A stretch of 64,000 nt of DNA from Falsiroseomonas ponticola. GTDB lineage: Bacteria > Pseudomonadota > Alphaproteobacteria > Acetobacterales > Acetobacteraceae. Under the pieces are notes generated by a model, which ran no database searches, was not told the origin of the DNA, and saw only the letters and a program-made list of their open reading frames with translations. The position numbers were made by a program, and so were the translations under genes. Of the stretch, positions 9,036 through 19,376 are shown piece after piece (position 1 is the first letter of the stretch; every line of letters begins with the position of its first letter). The stretch is from the NCBI RefSeq assembly GCF_016805305.1, contig NZ_JAERQN010000001.1:744001-808000 (forward strand), in the 5' to 3' direction.

Positions 9036-9725
9036 TCAAGCCGGGTACGGCCGGTGGCCGAAGATGGCGGTGCCGATGCGGACATGGGTGGCGCCTTCCG
9101 CGATGGCGGCCTGGTAGTCGCCGGACATGCCCATCGACAGCGTCCTGAGGCCATGGCGCGCCGCCATCTCCCGCAGCGCGGCGAAATGCGGGCGGGGGTC
9201 GCCTTCCACCGGCGGGATGCACATCAGGCCTTGCACCGGCAGGCCGTGGTCGTCGAGGCAGGCGCGGATGAAGGCATCGGCCTCCGCGGTCGGCACGCCG
9301 GCCTTCTGCGGTTCGTCGCCGATATTGACCTGCACGAGCAGGCCGGGGCGGCGGCCCTCCTTCGCCATGGCCTCGGCCAGGGCGGTGGCGAGCTTCGGGC
9401 GGTCCAGGCTTTCGATGACGTCCGCGATCCGCACCGCGTCCCGCGCCTTGTTGGTCTGCAGCGCGCCGATGAGGTGCAGGCGGAGCCCCGGATGGTCCGC
9501 CCGCAGCCCGGGGAATTTCTGCTGCGCCTCCTGCACCCGGTTCTCGCCGAACACCGCCTGCCCGGCGGCCAGCGCGGCCAGCACCGCGTCCTGCGGATTG
9601 GTCTTGGAGACGGCGACCAGGGTGACGGAGGCGGGATCGCGATTGGCGCGCAGGCAGGCTTCCGCGATGCTGTCGCGGATGCGCGCCAGGTTGGCGGCGA
9701 TGGGGTGCGGTGAGGGATCGGACAT
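9036..9725 (-). CDS. yggS: PLP homeostasis protein (YggS/PLPBP family)
   Basis: A 229-residue alanine-racemase-like TIM-barrel protein that binds pyridoxal 5'-phosphate and buffers B6 levels. The PLP lysine is in [11 protein letters not shown] (about residue 43). [23 protein letters not shown] and the C-terminal phosphate-binding [28 protein letters not shown] are all present. ATG 9725 gives [13 protein letters not shown]. The start codon shares two bases with the start of the divergent ThiE-like gene. Confidence 0.95.
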   Translation of the reverse strand: MSDPSPHPIAANLARIRDSIAEACLRANRDPASVTLVAVSKTNPQDAVLAALAAGQAVFGENRVQEAQQKFPGLRADHPGLRLHLIGALQTNKARDAVRIADVIESLDRPKLATALAEAMAKEGRRPGLLVQVNIGDEPQKAGVPTAEADAFIRACLDDHGLPVQGLMCIPPVEGDPRPHFAALREMAARHGLRTLSMGMSGDYQAAIAEGATHVRIGTAIFGHRPYPA

Positions 9726-10329
9726 GGCGCGGACGCTAGAGGTCTGGTCGCGGCGCCTCAAGCCGCCCCGCGCGCGGGGCAGGCGCCTGCCCTGCCTGTG
9801 GCTGCTGTCGGACCCCGGCCGGCTGCCGGATCCGCGCGCCGCGGCGGCGCGGCTGCCGCGCGGGCAGGGCGTGCTGGCGCGGGGCGCGAAGCGCGGCGTG
9901 CTGCGCGGCCTGGCGCGGCTGGCGCGTGCCAGGGGGCTGGTGCTGCTGGTGGGGGGCGATGGGCGGGCGGCGCTGCGGGCGCGGGCCGGGCTGCACCTGC
10001 CGGACCGTGCCGGGGCGCGCGGGCTGCTGCCCTTCCTGCTGGCGCGGCGGGCGGGGGCGCCCTGGGCGCTGCTGTCGGTGGCCGTGCATGGGCGGGCGGC
10101 CCTGGCGCGGGCGCGGCGGCTGCGGCCCGATCTCGGCTTCGTCTCGCCCGCCTTCCCGACGGAGAGCCACCCCGGCGCGCCGGCGCTGGGCCCGCTGCGC
10201 TGGTCCGGCCTGGCGGCGCGGCTGCCCGTGCCGGCGGTGGCGCTGGGCGGCGTCGGGCCACGGACGGCCGGGCGGCTGCCGCTTCGCCGGGTGAAGGGCC
10301 TGGCCGCGATCGGGGCGCTTCGCGGCTGA
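9724..10329 (+). CDS. Thiamine-phosphate synthase-like (ThiE/TenI) protein
   Basis: A 201-residue protein, very rich in Arg, Ala and Leu. Recognisable TenI/ThiE landmarks are LWLLSDP at residues 20-30, GLHLPDRA for the HLGQxDL loop, [28 protein letters not shown] for the GPVFPT-K phosphate loop, and [10 protein letters not shown] for the GGI loop. The pyrophosphate loop is altered and the protein is short, so it may not be a true thiamine-phosphate synthase; it could be a TenI-like or repurposed homologue. ATG 9724 and the divergent yggS ATG overlap by two bases (CATG). Confidence 0.72.
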   Translation: MARTLEVWSRRLKPPRARGRRLPCLWLLSDPGRLPDPRAAAARLPRGQGVLARGAKRGVLRGLARLARARGLVLLVGGDGRAALRARAGLHLPDRAGARGLLPFLLARRAGAPWALLSVAVHGRAALARARRLRPDLGFVSPAFPTESHPGAPALGPLRWSGLAARLPVPAVALGGVGPRTAGRLPLRRVKGLAAIGALRG

Positions 10330-10464
10330 TTGCTGCGCGGCGGTGGGCCTTCGTGGTGTCTCATGGCGTCGCGGGCTGCTCACGCGCCGCGAAATGTCGC
10401 GCAACATGCTGTGGCTCTGCCGCCACACTGTCTCACGGAAGTCGCGAGCTTGGTTGCTGGCCCG

Positions 10465-10494
10465 TTGCCGGCGGGGATGAGGCCGGACCATAGT
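10465..10494 (+). promoter_or_regulatory. Possible sigma70 promoter of the porin gene
   Basis: TTGCCG (10465-10470) and CATAGT (10489-10494) with an 18-nt spacer lie about 115 nt before the porin ATG. The leader between them and the gene carries two hairpins, GGGGG-ATTT-CCCCC (10517-10530) and CCTGCC-6-GGCAGG (10542-10559). Matches to consensus are modest, so this is tentative. The rest of the 278-bp gap 10330-10607 holds no gene that I can support. Confidence 0.35.
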
Positions 10495-10607
10495 CGGCCC
10501 GGGCCTGACTGCCATTGGGGGATTTCCCCCGGTGGCGGCGTCCTGCCGAGGGGGGCAGGCGGGTCGTCGCATGCCGGGGGCCACCCGGTGCAGGAGGAGG
10601 TTTAACT

Positions 10608-11846
10608 ATGCGCAAGATTCTGCTGGGCACCACCGCGGTGGTCGGCGCTGCGCTGCTGAGCAACGTCGCTCAGGCGCAGACGGCTCCGACGGTCCGCATT
10701 GGCGGCTACTTCGAGTTCACGGGCGCCTATGTCGACGACAGCGCCGACCGCAACGCCGTCACGATCGCCGCCGGCACGGCCGGCCCGGCCCGCACGGTCA
10801 ACCGCGACAAGATCGACTTCCGCACGGACGCCGAGATCGTCGTGATCGTCGGTGGCAAGGCCGCCAACGGCCTCAGCTACGGCGCGCAGGTCGAGCTGCA
10901 GATCGACAACTTCATCCCGCAGGCCAACACCACGGCCGGCACGGGCGTGGACACGGACGAGGCCTGGGGCTTCATCTCCTCCCCGACCCTCGGCACCCTG
11001 CAGTTCGGTGACCAGGACAGCGCGGCCTCCCAGATGGCCGTCTCCCTGCCCGGCGCCGTTGCCCAGCTCGGCATCTCCTCCCAGTGGGACGAGTTCGTGG
11101 CCCTCGCCGCGGACGGCAACCGCTACCTCGTCGCCGACATCAACGACGGCAACGACAGCACCAAGATCATCTACATGTCGCCGCAGTTCTTCGGCTTCGA
11201 CTTCGGCGTGAGCTTCGCGCCGAACCGTCGTGAAGGCGAGGAATACCGCACGGTCACGTCCGGCCTGACCGCCGGCACGCAGGTCCTGCAGCGCGACCCG
11301 AACGACAGCCTCCGCAACGAGCTGTCGGGCGCCATCCGCTACCGCGGCAGCTTCGGCAACATCGGCGTGACGGCCGGCCTCGCCGCGCACCGCGCCGACG
11401 CGGCGTCCAACAACAACAACCTCCAGGACGTGTCCGAATACCAGGCCGGCCTGCAGGTCACGGGCTTCGGCCTGACCGTCGGCGGCATGTACCGCTGGGG
11501 CAAGTACGGCGGCGTGACCGCCACGGCCCTGCCGTCCGGCCGTGCGCAGTCCTCCACCTGGGGCCTGGGCGCGACCTACGTGACGGGCGCGATCGCGGTC
11601 GGCGGCTTCTACGCCAAGGCCGAGCGTGACAACGGCGGCGCGCTGGCCGACCGCACGCAGACGGTGTGGGGCCTCGGCGCCTCCTACACCCTCGCGCCGG
11701 GCATGGACCTGTTCGCGAACTACACGAACATCTCGGACAAGAACATCGCCGCTTCCGCGACGGCGCTGGCCCCGGTCGGCAACGGCCCGCTGGCGCGTAA
11801 CCGCGACATCGACGTGTTCGTCATCGGCACCCGCCTGACCTTCTGA
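10608..11846 (+). CDS. Outer membrane porin (Gram-negative porin family)
   Basis: A 412-residue outer membrane protein. The signal peptide MRKILLGTTAVVGAALLSNVAQAQ is cut after about residue 22-24. The mature protein is a string of amphipathic strands, among them the early VRIGGYFEFTGAYVDD, GLSYGAQVELQIDN and a central LGTLQFGDQDSA. It ends IDVFVIGTRLTF, with the terminal Phe needed for outer-membrane assembly. It has an ideal AGGAGG site 8 nt before ATG 10608, C-ending codons with fewer GC-rich alternatives than its neighbours, and its own terminator. These suggest very high expression. It likely forms a general diffusion channel. Confidence 0.9.
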   Translation: MRKILLGTTAVVGAALLSNVAQAQTAPTVRIGGYFEFTGAYVDDSADRNAVTIAAGTAGPARTVNRDKIDFRTDAEIVVIVGGKAANGLSYGAQVELQIDNFIPQANTTAGTGVDTDEAWGFISSPTLGTLQFGDQDSAASQMAVSLPGAVAQLGISSQWDEFVALAADGNRYLVADINDGNDSTKIIYMSPQFFGFDFGVSFAPNRREGEEYRTVTSGLTAGTQVLQRDPNDSLRNELSGAIRYRGSFGNIGVTAGLAAHRADAASNNNNLQDVSEYQAGLQVTGFGLTVGGMYRWGKYGGVTATALPSGRAQSSTWGLGATYVTGAIAVGGFYAKAERDNGGALADRTQTVWGLGASYTLAPGMDLFANYTNISDKNIAASATALAPVGNGPLARNRDIDVFVIGTRLTF

Positions 11847-11883
11847 TCCCCCTGGGATCGGAAGGGCTGACGGCCCGGGATGG

Positions 11884-11917
11884 GGGCGGCGGGGAAACCC
11901 GCCGCCCTTCTTCGTTT
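11884..11917 (+). terminator. Intrinsic terminator of the porin gene
   Basis: A perfect 10-bp stem (11884-11893 with 11898-11907) closed by a GAAA tetraloop is followed by a pyrimidine/T-rich run TTCTTCGTTT. It lies 38 nt after the porin stop. Confidence 0.85.
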
Positions 11918-12064
11918 CAGCCTGCTTCGCCCCCGGCGCCGGGGTGATGGAATCGGTTTCAGCCAGGGCCGGTTTTGGGCCCTTCGGCCGCGGGCCAGTT
12001 TTCCTCCGCCCGCAAAGCGGCTAGGAAGCAGGCCGGGGCGCGGTTGCGCCCCCGATCGCTCGGG

Positions 12065-12628
12065 ATGGGAATCATGCGGCGGCTCAGGAATGTCTTGTCG
12101 GTCGGCCTCGTCGCCAGCGTCCTCGCGGGGTGCTCCACCCTGTCGGAGAACATGCGCGTCCCCGGCCTCGACGAATACAATGACGACAGCAAGCGGGCCC
12201 GCGTCCGCGGCCGCCTGACGGGCGAGGACGGCATCCTGATCTTCGGGAATGACCGCAGCAGCCCCGGATCGCGCGGCGGCGGCGCCGGCGAGCAGAGCGG
12301 CATCGGCGTCAACGCCTTCCTCTGGCGCGCCTCGCTCGACACCCTGTCCTTCATGCCGCTGGCCTCCGCCGATCCCTTCGGCGGCGTGCTGATCACCGAC
12401 TGGTATTCGCCCCCCGGCACCACCGGCGAACGCTTCCGCGCCACGGCCTATATCCTCGGCCGGCAGCTGCGCTCCGATGGCGTGCGCATCGCGATCTTCC
12501 GCCAGGAACTGCGCGGCAATGCCTGGGTGGATGTCCCCGTCTCCGCCGGCACGGCGTCCGAGCTCGAGGACCAGGTGCTGAGCCGGGCGCGCGAGCTGCG
12601 TTCCCAGGCCACCGCCGCCGCCCGCTGA
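12065..12628 (+). CDS. DUF3576-domain lipoprotein
   Basis: A 187-residue protein with a lipoprotein signal: MGIMRRLRNVLSVGLVASVL then the lipobox AGC. The mature part contains the DUF3576 core: IGVNAFLWRASLDTLSFMPL, ASADPFGGVLITDWYSPP, ERFRATAYILGRQLRSDGVR and a C-terminal helix. DUF3576 is found almost only in Alphaproteobacteria, commonly just before leuS. Its role is unknown, and a link with outer membrane or LPS assembly is suggested by this leuS-lptE neighbourhood. ATG 12074, preceded by GGGA, is an equally good start. Confidence 0.88.
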   Translation: MGIMRRLRNVLSVGLVASVLAGCSTLSENMRVPGLDEYNDDSKRARVRGRLTGEDGILIFGNDRSSPGSRGGGAGEQSGIGVNAFLWRASLDTLSFMPLASADPFGGVLITDWYSPPGTTGERFRATAYILGRQLRSDGVRIAIFRQELRGNAWVDVPVSAGTASELEDQVLSRARELRSQATAAAR

Positions 12629-12647
12629 ACGGCAACCACTGACCGGG

Positions 12648-12667
12648 CCGGGGCGGCACCGCCCCGG
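12648..12667 (+). terminator. GC hairpin between DUF3576 gene and leuS
   Basis: CCGGGGC (12648-12654) pairs with GCCCCGG (12661-12667) around a 6-nt loop, 19 nt after the DUF3576 stop. No T tract follows. It may be a weak terminator or part of the leuS leader. Confidence 0.4.
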
Positions 12668-12759
12668 TCCCCCCCGTTTCATCCGGCCCCGTGCCCTTTC
12701 CAGCGGCGCGCGGGGGTTCTATGCCTGCGGCTCCCAGCAGACCGACGCAGCGCAATACG

Positions 12760-15381
12760 ATGAACGAGATCGCCCCCAACCCTCCCGCGCGACACGACTT
12801 CGCCGCCGCCGAGCCCCGCTGGCAGGCGGAATGGGACCGGCGCGGCGTCTTCTCCGTGCCGGACGTGCCGCCGGCCGGGGCGCGCAAATACTATGTGCTG
12901 GAGATGTTCCCCTACCCCTCCGGCAAGATCCATATGGGGCATGTCCGGAACTACACGCTGGGCGACGTGGTGGCGCGCTACAAGCGGGCCCGCGGCCACC
13001 TGGTGATGCACCCCATGGGCTGGGACGCCTTCGGCCTGCCGGCGGAGAATGCGGCGCGGGAACGGGGCATCCATCCGGGCCAATGGACCTACGCCAACAT
13101 CGCCAATATGCGCGCGGAGCTGAAGCGCATGGGCCTGTCGCTGGACTGGTCCCGCGAATTCGCCACCTGCGACGTCGCCTATTACGGCCAGCAGCAGAAG
13201 CTGTTCCTGGATTTCTGGAAGGCCGGGCTGGTCGAGCGGAAGGAGAGCTGGGTCAACTGGGACCCGGTGGATGGCACCGTGCTGGCGAATGAGCAGGTGA
13301 TCGACGGCCGCGGCTGGCGGTCCGGCGCGCTGGTGGAGAAGAAGAAGCTCAGCCAGTGGTTCCTGAGCATCACCAAGTACGCGCCCGACCTGCTGGAGGC
13401 GCTGGGCGGCCTGGATCGCTGGCCCGAACGCGTGAAGCTGATGCAGTCCAACTGGATCGGCCGCAGCGAGGGCGCGCGAGTGCGCTTCCAGCTGGCGCAG
13501 CCCGTGGACGGGACCGAGGAGGTGGAGGTCTTCACCACCCGGCCGGACACACTGTTCGGCATGTCCTTCCTGGCGGTTGCCGCCGAACACCCGCTGGCCG
13601 CCGCCGCCGCGGCCGCCAACCCCGCGGCCGCCGAGTTCGTGGCGGAATGCCGCCGCATGGGCACCAGCGAGGCCGCGATCGAGCAGGCGGAGAAGCGCGG
13701 CTTCGACAGCGGCTTCCGGGTGAAGCACCCCTTCAACGGACGCGAATACCCCGTCTGGATCGCGAATTTCGTGCTGATGGAATACGGCACCGGCGCCATC
13801 TTCGGCTGCCCGGCGCATGACCAGCGGGACCTGGATTTCGCCCGGAAATACGGGCTTTCCGTCACGCCCGTGGTGCTGCCGCCGGGCGCCGACCCCGCCG
13901 CCTTCGCGGTCGGCGACGTCGCCTATACCGATGACGGCACCATCTACAACTCGGACTTCCTGGATGGGCTGGCGGTGCCGGCGGCCAAGCGGGCGGTGAT
14001 CGACCGGCTGGAAGGCATGGGCACCGGCAATGGCGTGGTGAACTGGCGCCTGCGGGACTGGGGCGTCAGCCGCCAGCGCTACTGGGGCTGCCCGATCCCG
14101 GTCATCCATTGCGACGATTGCGGCGCGCTGCCCGTGCCGCAGGACCAGCTGCCGGTGGTGCTGCCGGACGACGTCGATTTCTCCAAGCCCGGCAATCCGC
14201 TGGACTACCACCCCAGCTGGAAGCATGTCGCCTGCCCGTCCTGCGGCAAGCCCGCGCGGCGGGAGACGGATACCTGCGACACCTTCGTGGACAGCTCCTG
14301 GTACTTCGCCCGCTTCTGCAGCCCGCAGGCGGAGCCGCCGGTGACGCGCGACGCCGTCGATGCCTGGCTGCCGGTGGACCAGTATATCGGCGGCATCGAG
14401 CACGCGATCCTGCACCTGCTCTACAGCCGCTTCTTCACCCGCGCGATGCAGGCCACGGGCCACCTGGCGGTCGCGGAGCCCTTCGCGGGCCTCTTCACCC
14501 AGGGGATGGTGCAGCACGAGAGCTACAAGGGCGCCGATGGCCGCTGGCTCTACCCGGAGGAGGTGGAGTTCGGCACCGCCGCCGATGGCAGCCGCACCGC
14601 GACGGTGAAGGGCACGAACGAGCCGGTGACGATCGGCCGCATCGAGGCGATGTCCAAGTCCAAGCGCAACACCATCGACCCCGGCGCGATCATCGCGAAA
14701 TACGGGGCCGATACGGCGCGCTGGTTCATCCTGGCGGACAACCCGCCGGAACGGGACATGGAATGGACGGAATCCGGCGTGGCCGGCGCCTTCCGCTTCA
14801 CCCAGCGCCTGTTCCGCTTGGCGAGCAACGCGCTGCCGGCCCTGCCGCCGGCCGGGACCTCCGCCGAGGGGGCAACGGGCGCCGCCCGCAAGCTGCGCCA
14901 GGCCACGCACCGCACCATCGCCGCGGTGACGGAGGCGCTGGAGAGCTTCGCCTTCAACGTCGCCGTCGCCCGCATCCATGAATTCGCCAATGCGATCGGC
15001 GAGGCCGAGGCCCAGGCCTCCGCCGAGGGCATGGGTGCCGCGCGGCGGGAAGCGCTGGAGATGCTGGCGCGCCTCTCCGCGCCCATGATGCCGCACCTGG
15101 CGGAGGAGCTGTTCAGCCTGCTCTCCCCGGGCAGCGAGGCGCTGGTGGCGCAGATGCCCTGGCCGGAGGCCGACCCCGCGCTGCTGAAGGCGGAGACGGT
15201 GACGCTGGCGGTGCAGGTGCTGGGCAAGTTGCGCGCCACCATCGAGGTCGCGGCCGGCGCTTCCGAGGCGGAGATTTTCGCCCTGGCCGAGGCGGAGGAG
15301 AACGTGCAGCGTGCCTTCGCGGGCAAGCCGGTCAGGAAGCGCATCCATGTCCCGGGACGGGTCGTCAACTTCGTTGTCTGA
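12760..15381 (+). CDS. leuS: Leucyl-tRNA synthetase
   Basis: An 873-residue class I synthetase charging tRNA-Leu. The HIGH equivalent is in [13 protein letters not shown] (about residue 55) and the KMSKS equivalent is [11 protein letters not shown] (about 630). A complete CP1 editing insert lies between ([29 protein letters not shown]). A zinc-type [19 protein letters not shown] segment is present near 490-520. ATG 12760 (MNEIAPNPP) is preferred over the in-frame ATG at 12691 because the conserved protein starts there. The 3' end overlaps lptE by 35 bp. Confidence 0.97.
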   Translation: MNEIAPNPPARHDFAAAEPRWQAEWDRRGVFSVPDVPPAGARKYYVLEMFPYPSGKIHMGHVRNYTLGDVVARYKRARGHLVMHPMGWDAFGLPAENAARERGIHPGQWTYANIANMRAELKRMGLSLDWSREFATCDVAYYGQQQKLFLDFWKAGLVERKESWVNWDPVDGTVLANEQVIDGRGWRSGALVEKKKLSQWFLSITKYAPDLLEALGGLDRWPERVKLMQSNWIGRSEGARVRFQLAQPVDGTEEVEVFTTRPDTLFGMSFLAVAAEHPLAAAAAAANPAAAEFVAECRRMGTSEAAIEQAEKRGFDSGFRVKHPFNGREYPVWIANFVLMEYGTGAIFGCPAHDQRDLDFARKYGLSVTPVVLPPGADPAAFAVGDVAYTDDGTIYNSDFLDGLAVPAAKRAVIDRLEGMGTGNGVVNWRLRDWGVSRQRYWGCPIPVIHCDDCGALPVPQDQLPVVLPDDVDFSKPGNPLDYHPSWKHVACPSCGKPARRETDTCDTFVDSSWYFARFCSPQAEPPVTRDAVDAWLPVDQYIGGIEHAILHLLYSRFFTRAMQATGHLAVAEPFAGLFTQGMVQHESYKGADGRWLYPEEVEFGTAADGSRTATVKGTNEPVTIGRIEAMSKSKRNTIDPGAIIAKYGADTARWFILADNPPERDMEWTESGVAGAFRFTQRLFRLASNALPALPPAGTSAEGATGAARKLRQATHRTIAAVTEALESFAFNVAVARIHEFANAIGEAEAQASAEGMGAARREALEMLARLSAPMMPHLAEELFSLLSPGSEALVAQMPWPEADPALLKAETVTLAVQVLGKLRATIEVAAGASEAEIFALAEAEENVQRAFAGKPVRKRIHVPGRVVNFVV

Positions 15382-16045
15382 GCGCCCGGCGCTGTTCGCG
15401 CGTCGCGCCGCCCTGCTGGGGGCCTGCGGCCTGCTGGCGGGGTGCGGGTTCCGGCCGCTCTATGGCAGCAACGGCGCCGCGGCCGTGGCGGCGGGCGAGC
15501 CCTCCGTGCGTGACCAGCTGCTCGCGACCCGCGTGGCGCCGATCAATGAGCGCTTCGGCCAGCTGATCCGGCGGGGGCTGTTGCAGCGCCTGGGGAACGG
15601 CATCACGGGGGCGCGGCAGCCGCTCTATGAGCTCCGGGTCGGGCCCGGCGTGGCGGCGGAGGGCGTCGGCGTGCAGGTGGACGGCGCGGCGACGCGCGTG
15701 CGCTACATCGCCACGGCCAATTGGGTGCTGGTGCGGCTCGGCCCGCCGCCGGAGGGAATCATGTCCGGCCAGGAACGCGCCATCGAGGCCTACAACATCC
15801 CCGCCAACCAGTTCTTCGCGGCCGACAGCAGCCGGGAGGCGACCGAGCAGCGCCTGGCGGCGACGCTGGCGGAGCAGATCGTGCAGCGCGTGGCGGCGGA
15901 GTTCCGCCGGCGGGCGGAGGGACATGCGGCGGAGCCGGTGGAAGCACCCCTCATCCTGCCCGCGACGCCGGGCGATGCGGTGCCGCAGGGCCTGTCGGAC
16001 CCGGCCTCCCCCGGCCTGCTGGGGCTGCCGCCGGGCTCCCGCTGA
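15347..16045 (+). CDS. lptE: LPS assembly lipoprotein LptE
   Basis: A 232-residue lipoprotein. ATG 15347 gives [37 protein letters not shown] in the first 37 residues, with the lipobox LAGC followed by GFRPLYG, the hallmark of LptE. LptE plugs LptD in the outer membrane and completes the LPS export bridge. Other family features are the central [15 protein letters not shown] strand and [29 protein letters not shown] helix. The C-terminal 40 residues are Pro/Gly rich. Start overlaps the end of leuS and holA follows after 20 nt, so the three genes likely form one transcript. Confidence 0.9.
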   Translation: MSRDGSSTSLSERPALFARRAALLGACGLLAGCGFRPLYGSNGAAAVAAGEPSVRDQLLATRVAPINERFGQLIRRGLLQRLGNGITGARQPLYELRVGPGVAAEGVGVQVDGAATRVRYIATANWVLVRLGPPPEGIMSGQERAIEAYNIPANQFFAADSSREATEQRLAATLAEQIVQRVAAEFRRRAEGHAAEPVEAPLILPATPGDAVPQGLSDPASPGLLGLPPGSR

Positions 16046-16065
16046 TGCCGGGCTGACGCCGTCCC

Positions 16066-17079
16066 ATGGCGAAGATCGATGCGCGGCGCGTGCAGGCGGT
16101 GCTGGCCGATCCCGGCGACATGCGCGCCGTGCTGCTGTTCGGCGAGGATGCCGGGCTGGTGCGCGAGAGGGCGGAGGCGCTGGTGCGCACCGTCCTTGGC
16201 GGTGCCATGGACGACCCCTTCCGCCTGGCGGACCTGACGCGGGAGGAAGCCGCGCGCGCCGGCGTGCTGGCGGGGGAAGCCGCCGCCCTGGCCATGACGG
16301 GCGGGCGGCGCGTGGTGCGGCTGCGGGACGCCACGGATGCCCATGCCAATGCGCTGAAGGACATGCTGGCCGCGCGGGGCGAGGCGCTGGTGGTGATGGA
16401 GGCGGGCGAGCTGCAGGCCCGGTCCAAGCTGCGGACCCTGGCCGAGGCCGCGCAGGACGTCGCCGTCATCCCCTGCTACCGGGAGAGGGATGAGGCGCTG
16501 GCGGGCACCATCGCGCGCCTGCTGAAGGAACAGGGCGTGCAGGCCGATGCCTCCGCCGTCGGCTGGCTGGCGGCGCGGCTGGGCGAGGACCGGATGATGC
16601 TGCGCCGCGCGGTGGAGGTGCTGGCGCTGTATGTCGGTGCCGGTGGCCGGGTGGATGAGGAGGCGGCCATGGCCTGCGTGGCCGAGGGCGCGTCGATGGA
16701 CCTGGACGAGGCCCTGATGGCGGCGACCGCCGGCGACGCGGTGGCGGCCGACCGGGCGCTGGACGCGGCCTTCGCGGAGGGCGCGAACCCGGTGATGGTG
16801 GTGCGCGCCACGCTGCGGCACATGCAGCGGCTGCACGAGGCGGCGGTGGCGGGCGGCGATTCCGGCGTGCTGCGGCCGCCGGTCTTCTTCCGCCACAAGG
16901 CCGCCTTCGACCGCGCGCTGCGCCACTGGCCGACGGCCGCGCTGGAAGCGCAGGGTGCCGCGCTGCTGGAGGCGGAGAAGCGCACCAAGACCACCGCCTT
17001 CAAGGAGGCCGACCTGGCCATCGCCCGCGCCGCGATCGCCGCCATCGCCCGACAGGCGGCCGGCTTCAGCCGGCGCTGA
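16066..17079 (+). CDS. holA: DNA polymerase III subunit delta
   Basis: A 337-residue clamp-loader subunit. The N-terminal ATP-less AAA-like domain has VLLFGEDAGLVRERAEALV. The second domain has ADLTREEAARAGVLAGEAAALAMTGGRRVV. The C-terminal collar domain contains FAEGANPVMVVRATLRHMQRLHEA and ends in a helical RTKTTAFKEADLAIARAA. Delta opens the beta clamp for loading. It sits after lptE, the standard alphaproteobacterial order, and ends just 3 nt before the parB stop on the opposite strand. Confidence 0.95.
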   Translation: MAKIDARRVQAVLADPGDMRAVLLFGEDAGLVRERAEALVRTVLGGAMDDPFRLADLTREEAARAGVLAGEAAALAMTGGRRVVRLRDATDAHANALKDMLAARGEALVVMEAGELQARSKLRTLAEAAQDVAVIPCYRERDEALAGTIARLLKEQGVQADASAVGWLAARLGEDRMMLRRAVEVLALYVGAGGRVDEEAAMACVAEGASMDLDEALMAATAGDAVAADRALDAAFAEGANPVMVVRATLRHMQRLHEAAVAGGDSGVLRPPVFFRHKAAFDRALRHWPTAALEAQGAALLEAEKRTKTTAFKEADLAIARAAIAAIARQAAGFSRR

Positions 17080-17082
17080 GCG

Positions 17083-17936
17083 TCACCCGCCCGACAGCAG
17101 GCGGACGATGCCGTCGAGCTGGTCGAGGTCCTTGTAGCGGATCGTGACCTCGCCGCCCTTGCCCTGGTGCTTCACCAGGACCTGGAGGCCGAGCTTCTCC
17201 GTCAGGTCGCGCTCCAGCGCCCGCGTCTCCCGGTCCTCCGATTTCTCCCGCGGTCCGGACGGCCGGGGCTTCGAGGCGACCAGGGCCTCGGTCTGGCGGA
17301 CATTCAGGCCGCGCACCACGACCTGGGTGGCGAGCTTCACCGGGTCCGGCGCCCCGATCAGCGCGCGGGCATGGCCGGCGGAGAGGCTGCCCTGGCGGAC
17401 CAGGTCCCGCACCGGCTGCGGCAGGCCGAGCAGGCGGAGCGTATTGGCGACGTGGCTGCGGCTTTTGCCCACGGACTGGCCGAGGCTTTCCTGCGTCAGG
17501 CCGAATTCCTCGACAAGGCGCTTGTAGCCCTCCGCCTCCTCCACCGCGTTGAGATCCTGGCGCTGCAGGTTCTCGACCAGCCCGGCCGCCATGGCTTCCC
17601 GGTCGCCGAGGTCGCGGACGACGACGGGGACTTCGTGGAGCCGCGCCACCTGCGCCGCGCGCCAGCGGCGCTCGCCGCCCACGATCTCATAGGCGCCGGG
17701 ATGGTCCGGCTTGGGGCGCACCAGGATGGGCTGGAGGATGCCGTGTTCCCGGATGGAGGTGGCGAGTTCCTCCAGGCGGTCGTTGTCCATCACGCCGCGG
17801 GGCTGGAAGGGGCCGGGTTCCAGCGCCTCGATCGGGACCTGGCGCAGCGCCTCGCCGGGTGCGGGGGTGGGCGCATCCGGGATGAGGGCGGAGAGGCCGC
17901 GCCCCAGGCGGGAGGTCGGCTTGCGTGTCGTGCTGC

Positions 17937-17940
<4 letters not shown>
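17083..17940 (-). CDS. parB: Chromosome partitioning protein ParB
   Basis: A 285-residue CTPase clamp that loads at parS. From ATG 17940: the ParA-stimulating N-terminal peptide (RLGRGLSALIPD); the CTP-binding ParB/Srx domain with IREHGILQPILVRP and GERRWRAAQ; the HTH (TQESLGQSVGKSRSHVANTLRLL, about 148-170); and the C-terminal dimerisation domain after an R/K/E-rich linker. Its start overlaps the parA stop by ATGA. Two perfect parS sites lie at 19358 and 22615, and a 14-bp-core match at 43684. Confidence 0.97.
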
Positions 17941-18726
<786 letters not shown>

Positions 18727-18746
<20 letters not shown>

Positions 18747-19374
18747 GTCGGATATCGCTCAGGCGGAAGATGGTGGCCTCCCGGTCGGTCTGGCTGGCGA
18801 AGCGCTCCACCTGGCAGGTCCAGGCGGCACGGGCCGCGGCGAGTTCGGCATCCGCGGTGCGGCCCTTCGGGAAGATGGCGATGCCGCCGGGCGCGAGCAG
18901 CCGGGCGGCATGCGGCAGCAGCCGGTCCAGCGGCGCCAGGGCGCGGGCGGTGACGAGGGCGAGCGGCGGCAGGATGGCGTCCTCGATGCGGGTCGGGTGC
19001 ACCTTTACGCGCTTCAGGTCGAGTCGCGCCGCCGCTTCCGTGAGGAAGGCGGCCTTGCGCCGGTCCGATTCCACCAGATGGGTCGGGCGGCCCGTCGCGA
19101 TGGCGAGCACGAGGCCGGGCAGGCCGGCCCCGGCGCCCAGATCGGCCATCGGCTCATCCCCGGGCGGGACGAGGGCCGCCAGTTGCCAGCAATCCAGGAT
19201 ATGGCGCTGGCGCAGCACCTCGGGCGCCGCATCCGCCACCAGGTTGATGCGGCCGTTCCAGCGGATCAGCAGGTCGAGATAGGCGTCCAGCATCGCCTGC
19301 TGCGCCGCATCGGGCGGCGCGCGGTCGGGCAGGCGCGACAGGGTCGGCGGGGGCGGCTGTTTCACGTGAAACAC
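18727..19374 (-). CDS. rsmG: 16S rRNA (guanine-527-N7)-methyltransferase RsmG
   Basis: A 215-residue SAM-dependent methyltransferase (GidB). SAM motif MADLGAGAGLPGLVLAIA (about residues 71-88), preceded by the RHILDCWQLAALV segment and followed by VESDRRKAAFLTEAA. It modifies G527 of 16S rRNA. The start is GTG 19374, and the first six codons (M-F-H-V-K-Q) are themselves a perfect parS site, so a centromere element is fixed inside the coding start. Confidence 0.95.
19358..19373. other. parS centromere site 1 (perfect)
   Basis: TGTTTCACGTGAAACA, the perfect 16-bp bacterial parS palindrome, lies within codons 1-6 of rsmG, about 1.4 kb from the parB start. It is a nucleation site for ParB loading and spreading. 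Confidence 0.95.
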
Positions 19375-19376
19375 CC

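Noticed and set aside
12679..15348. 889-codon minus-strand frame
   Set aside because: It is the antisense of leuS, which is certain from its motifs.
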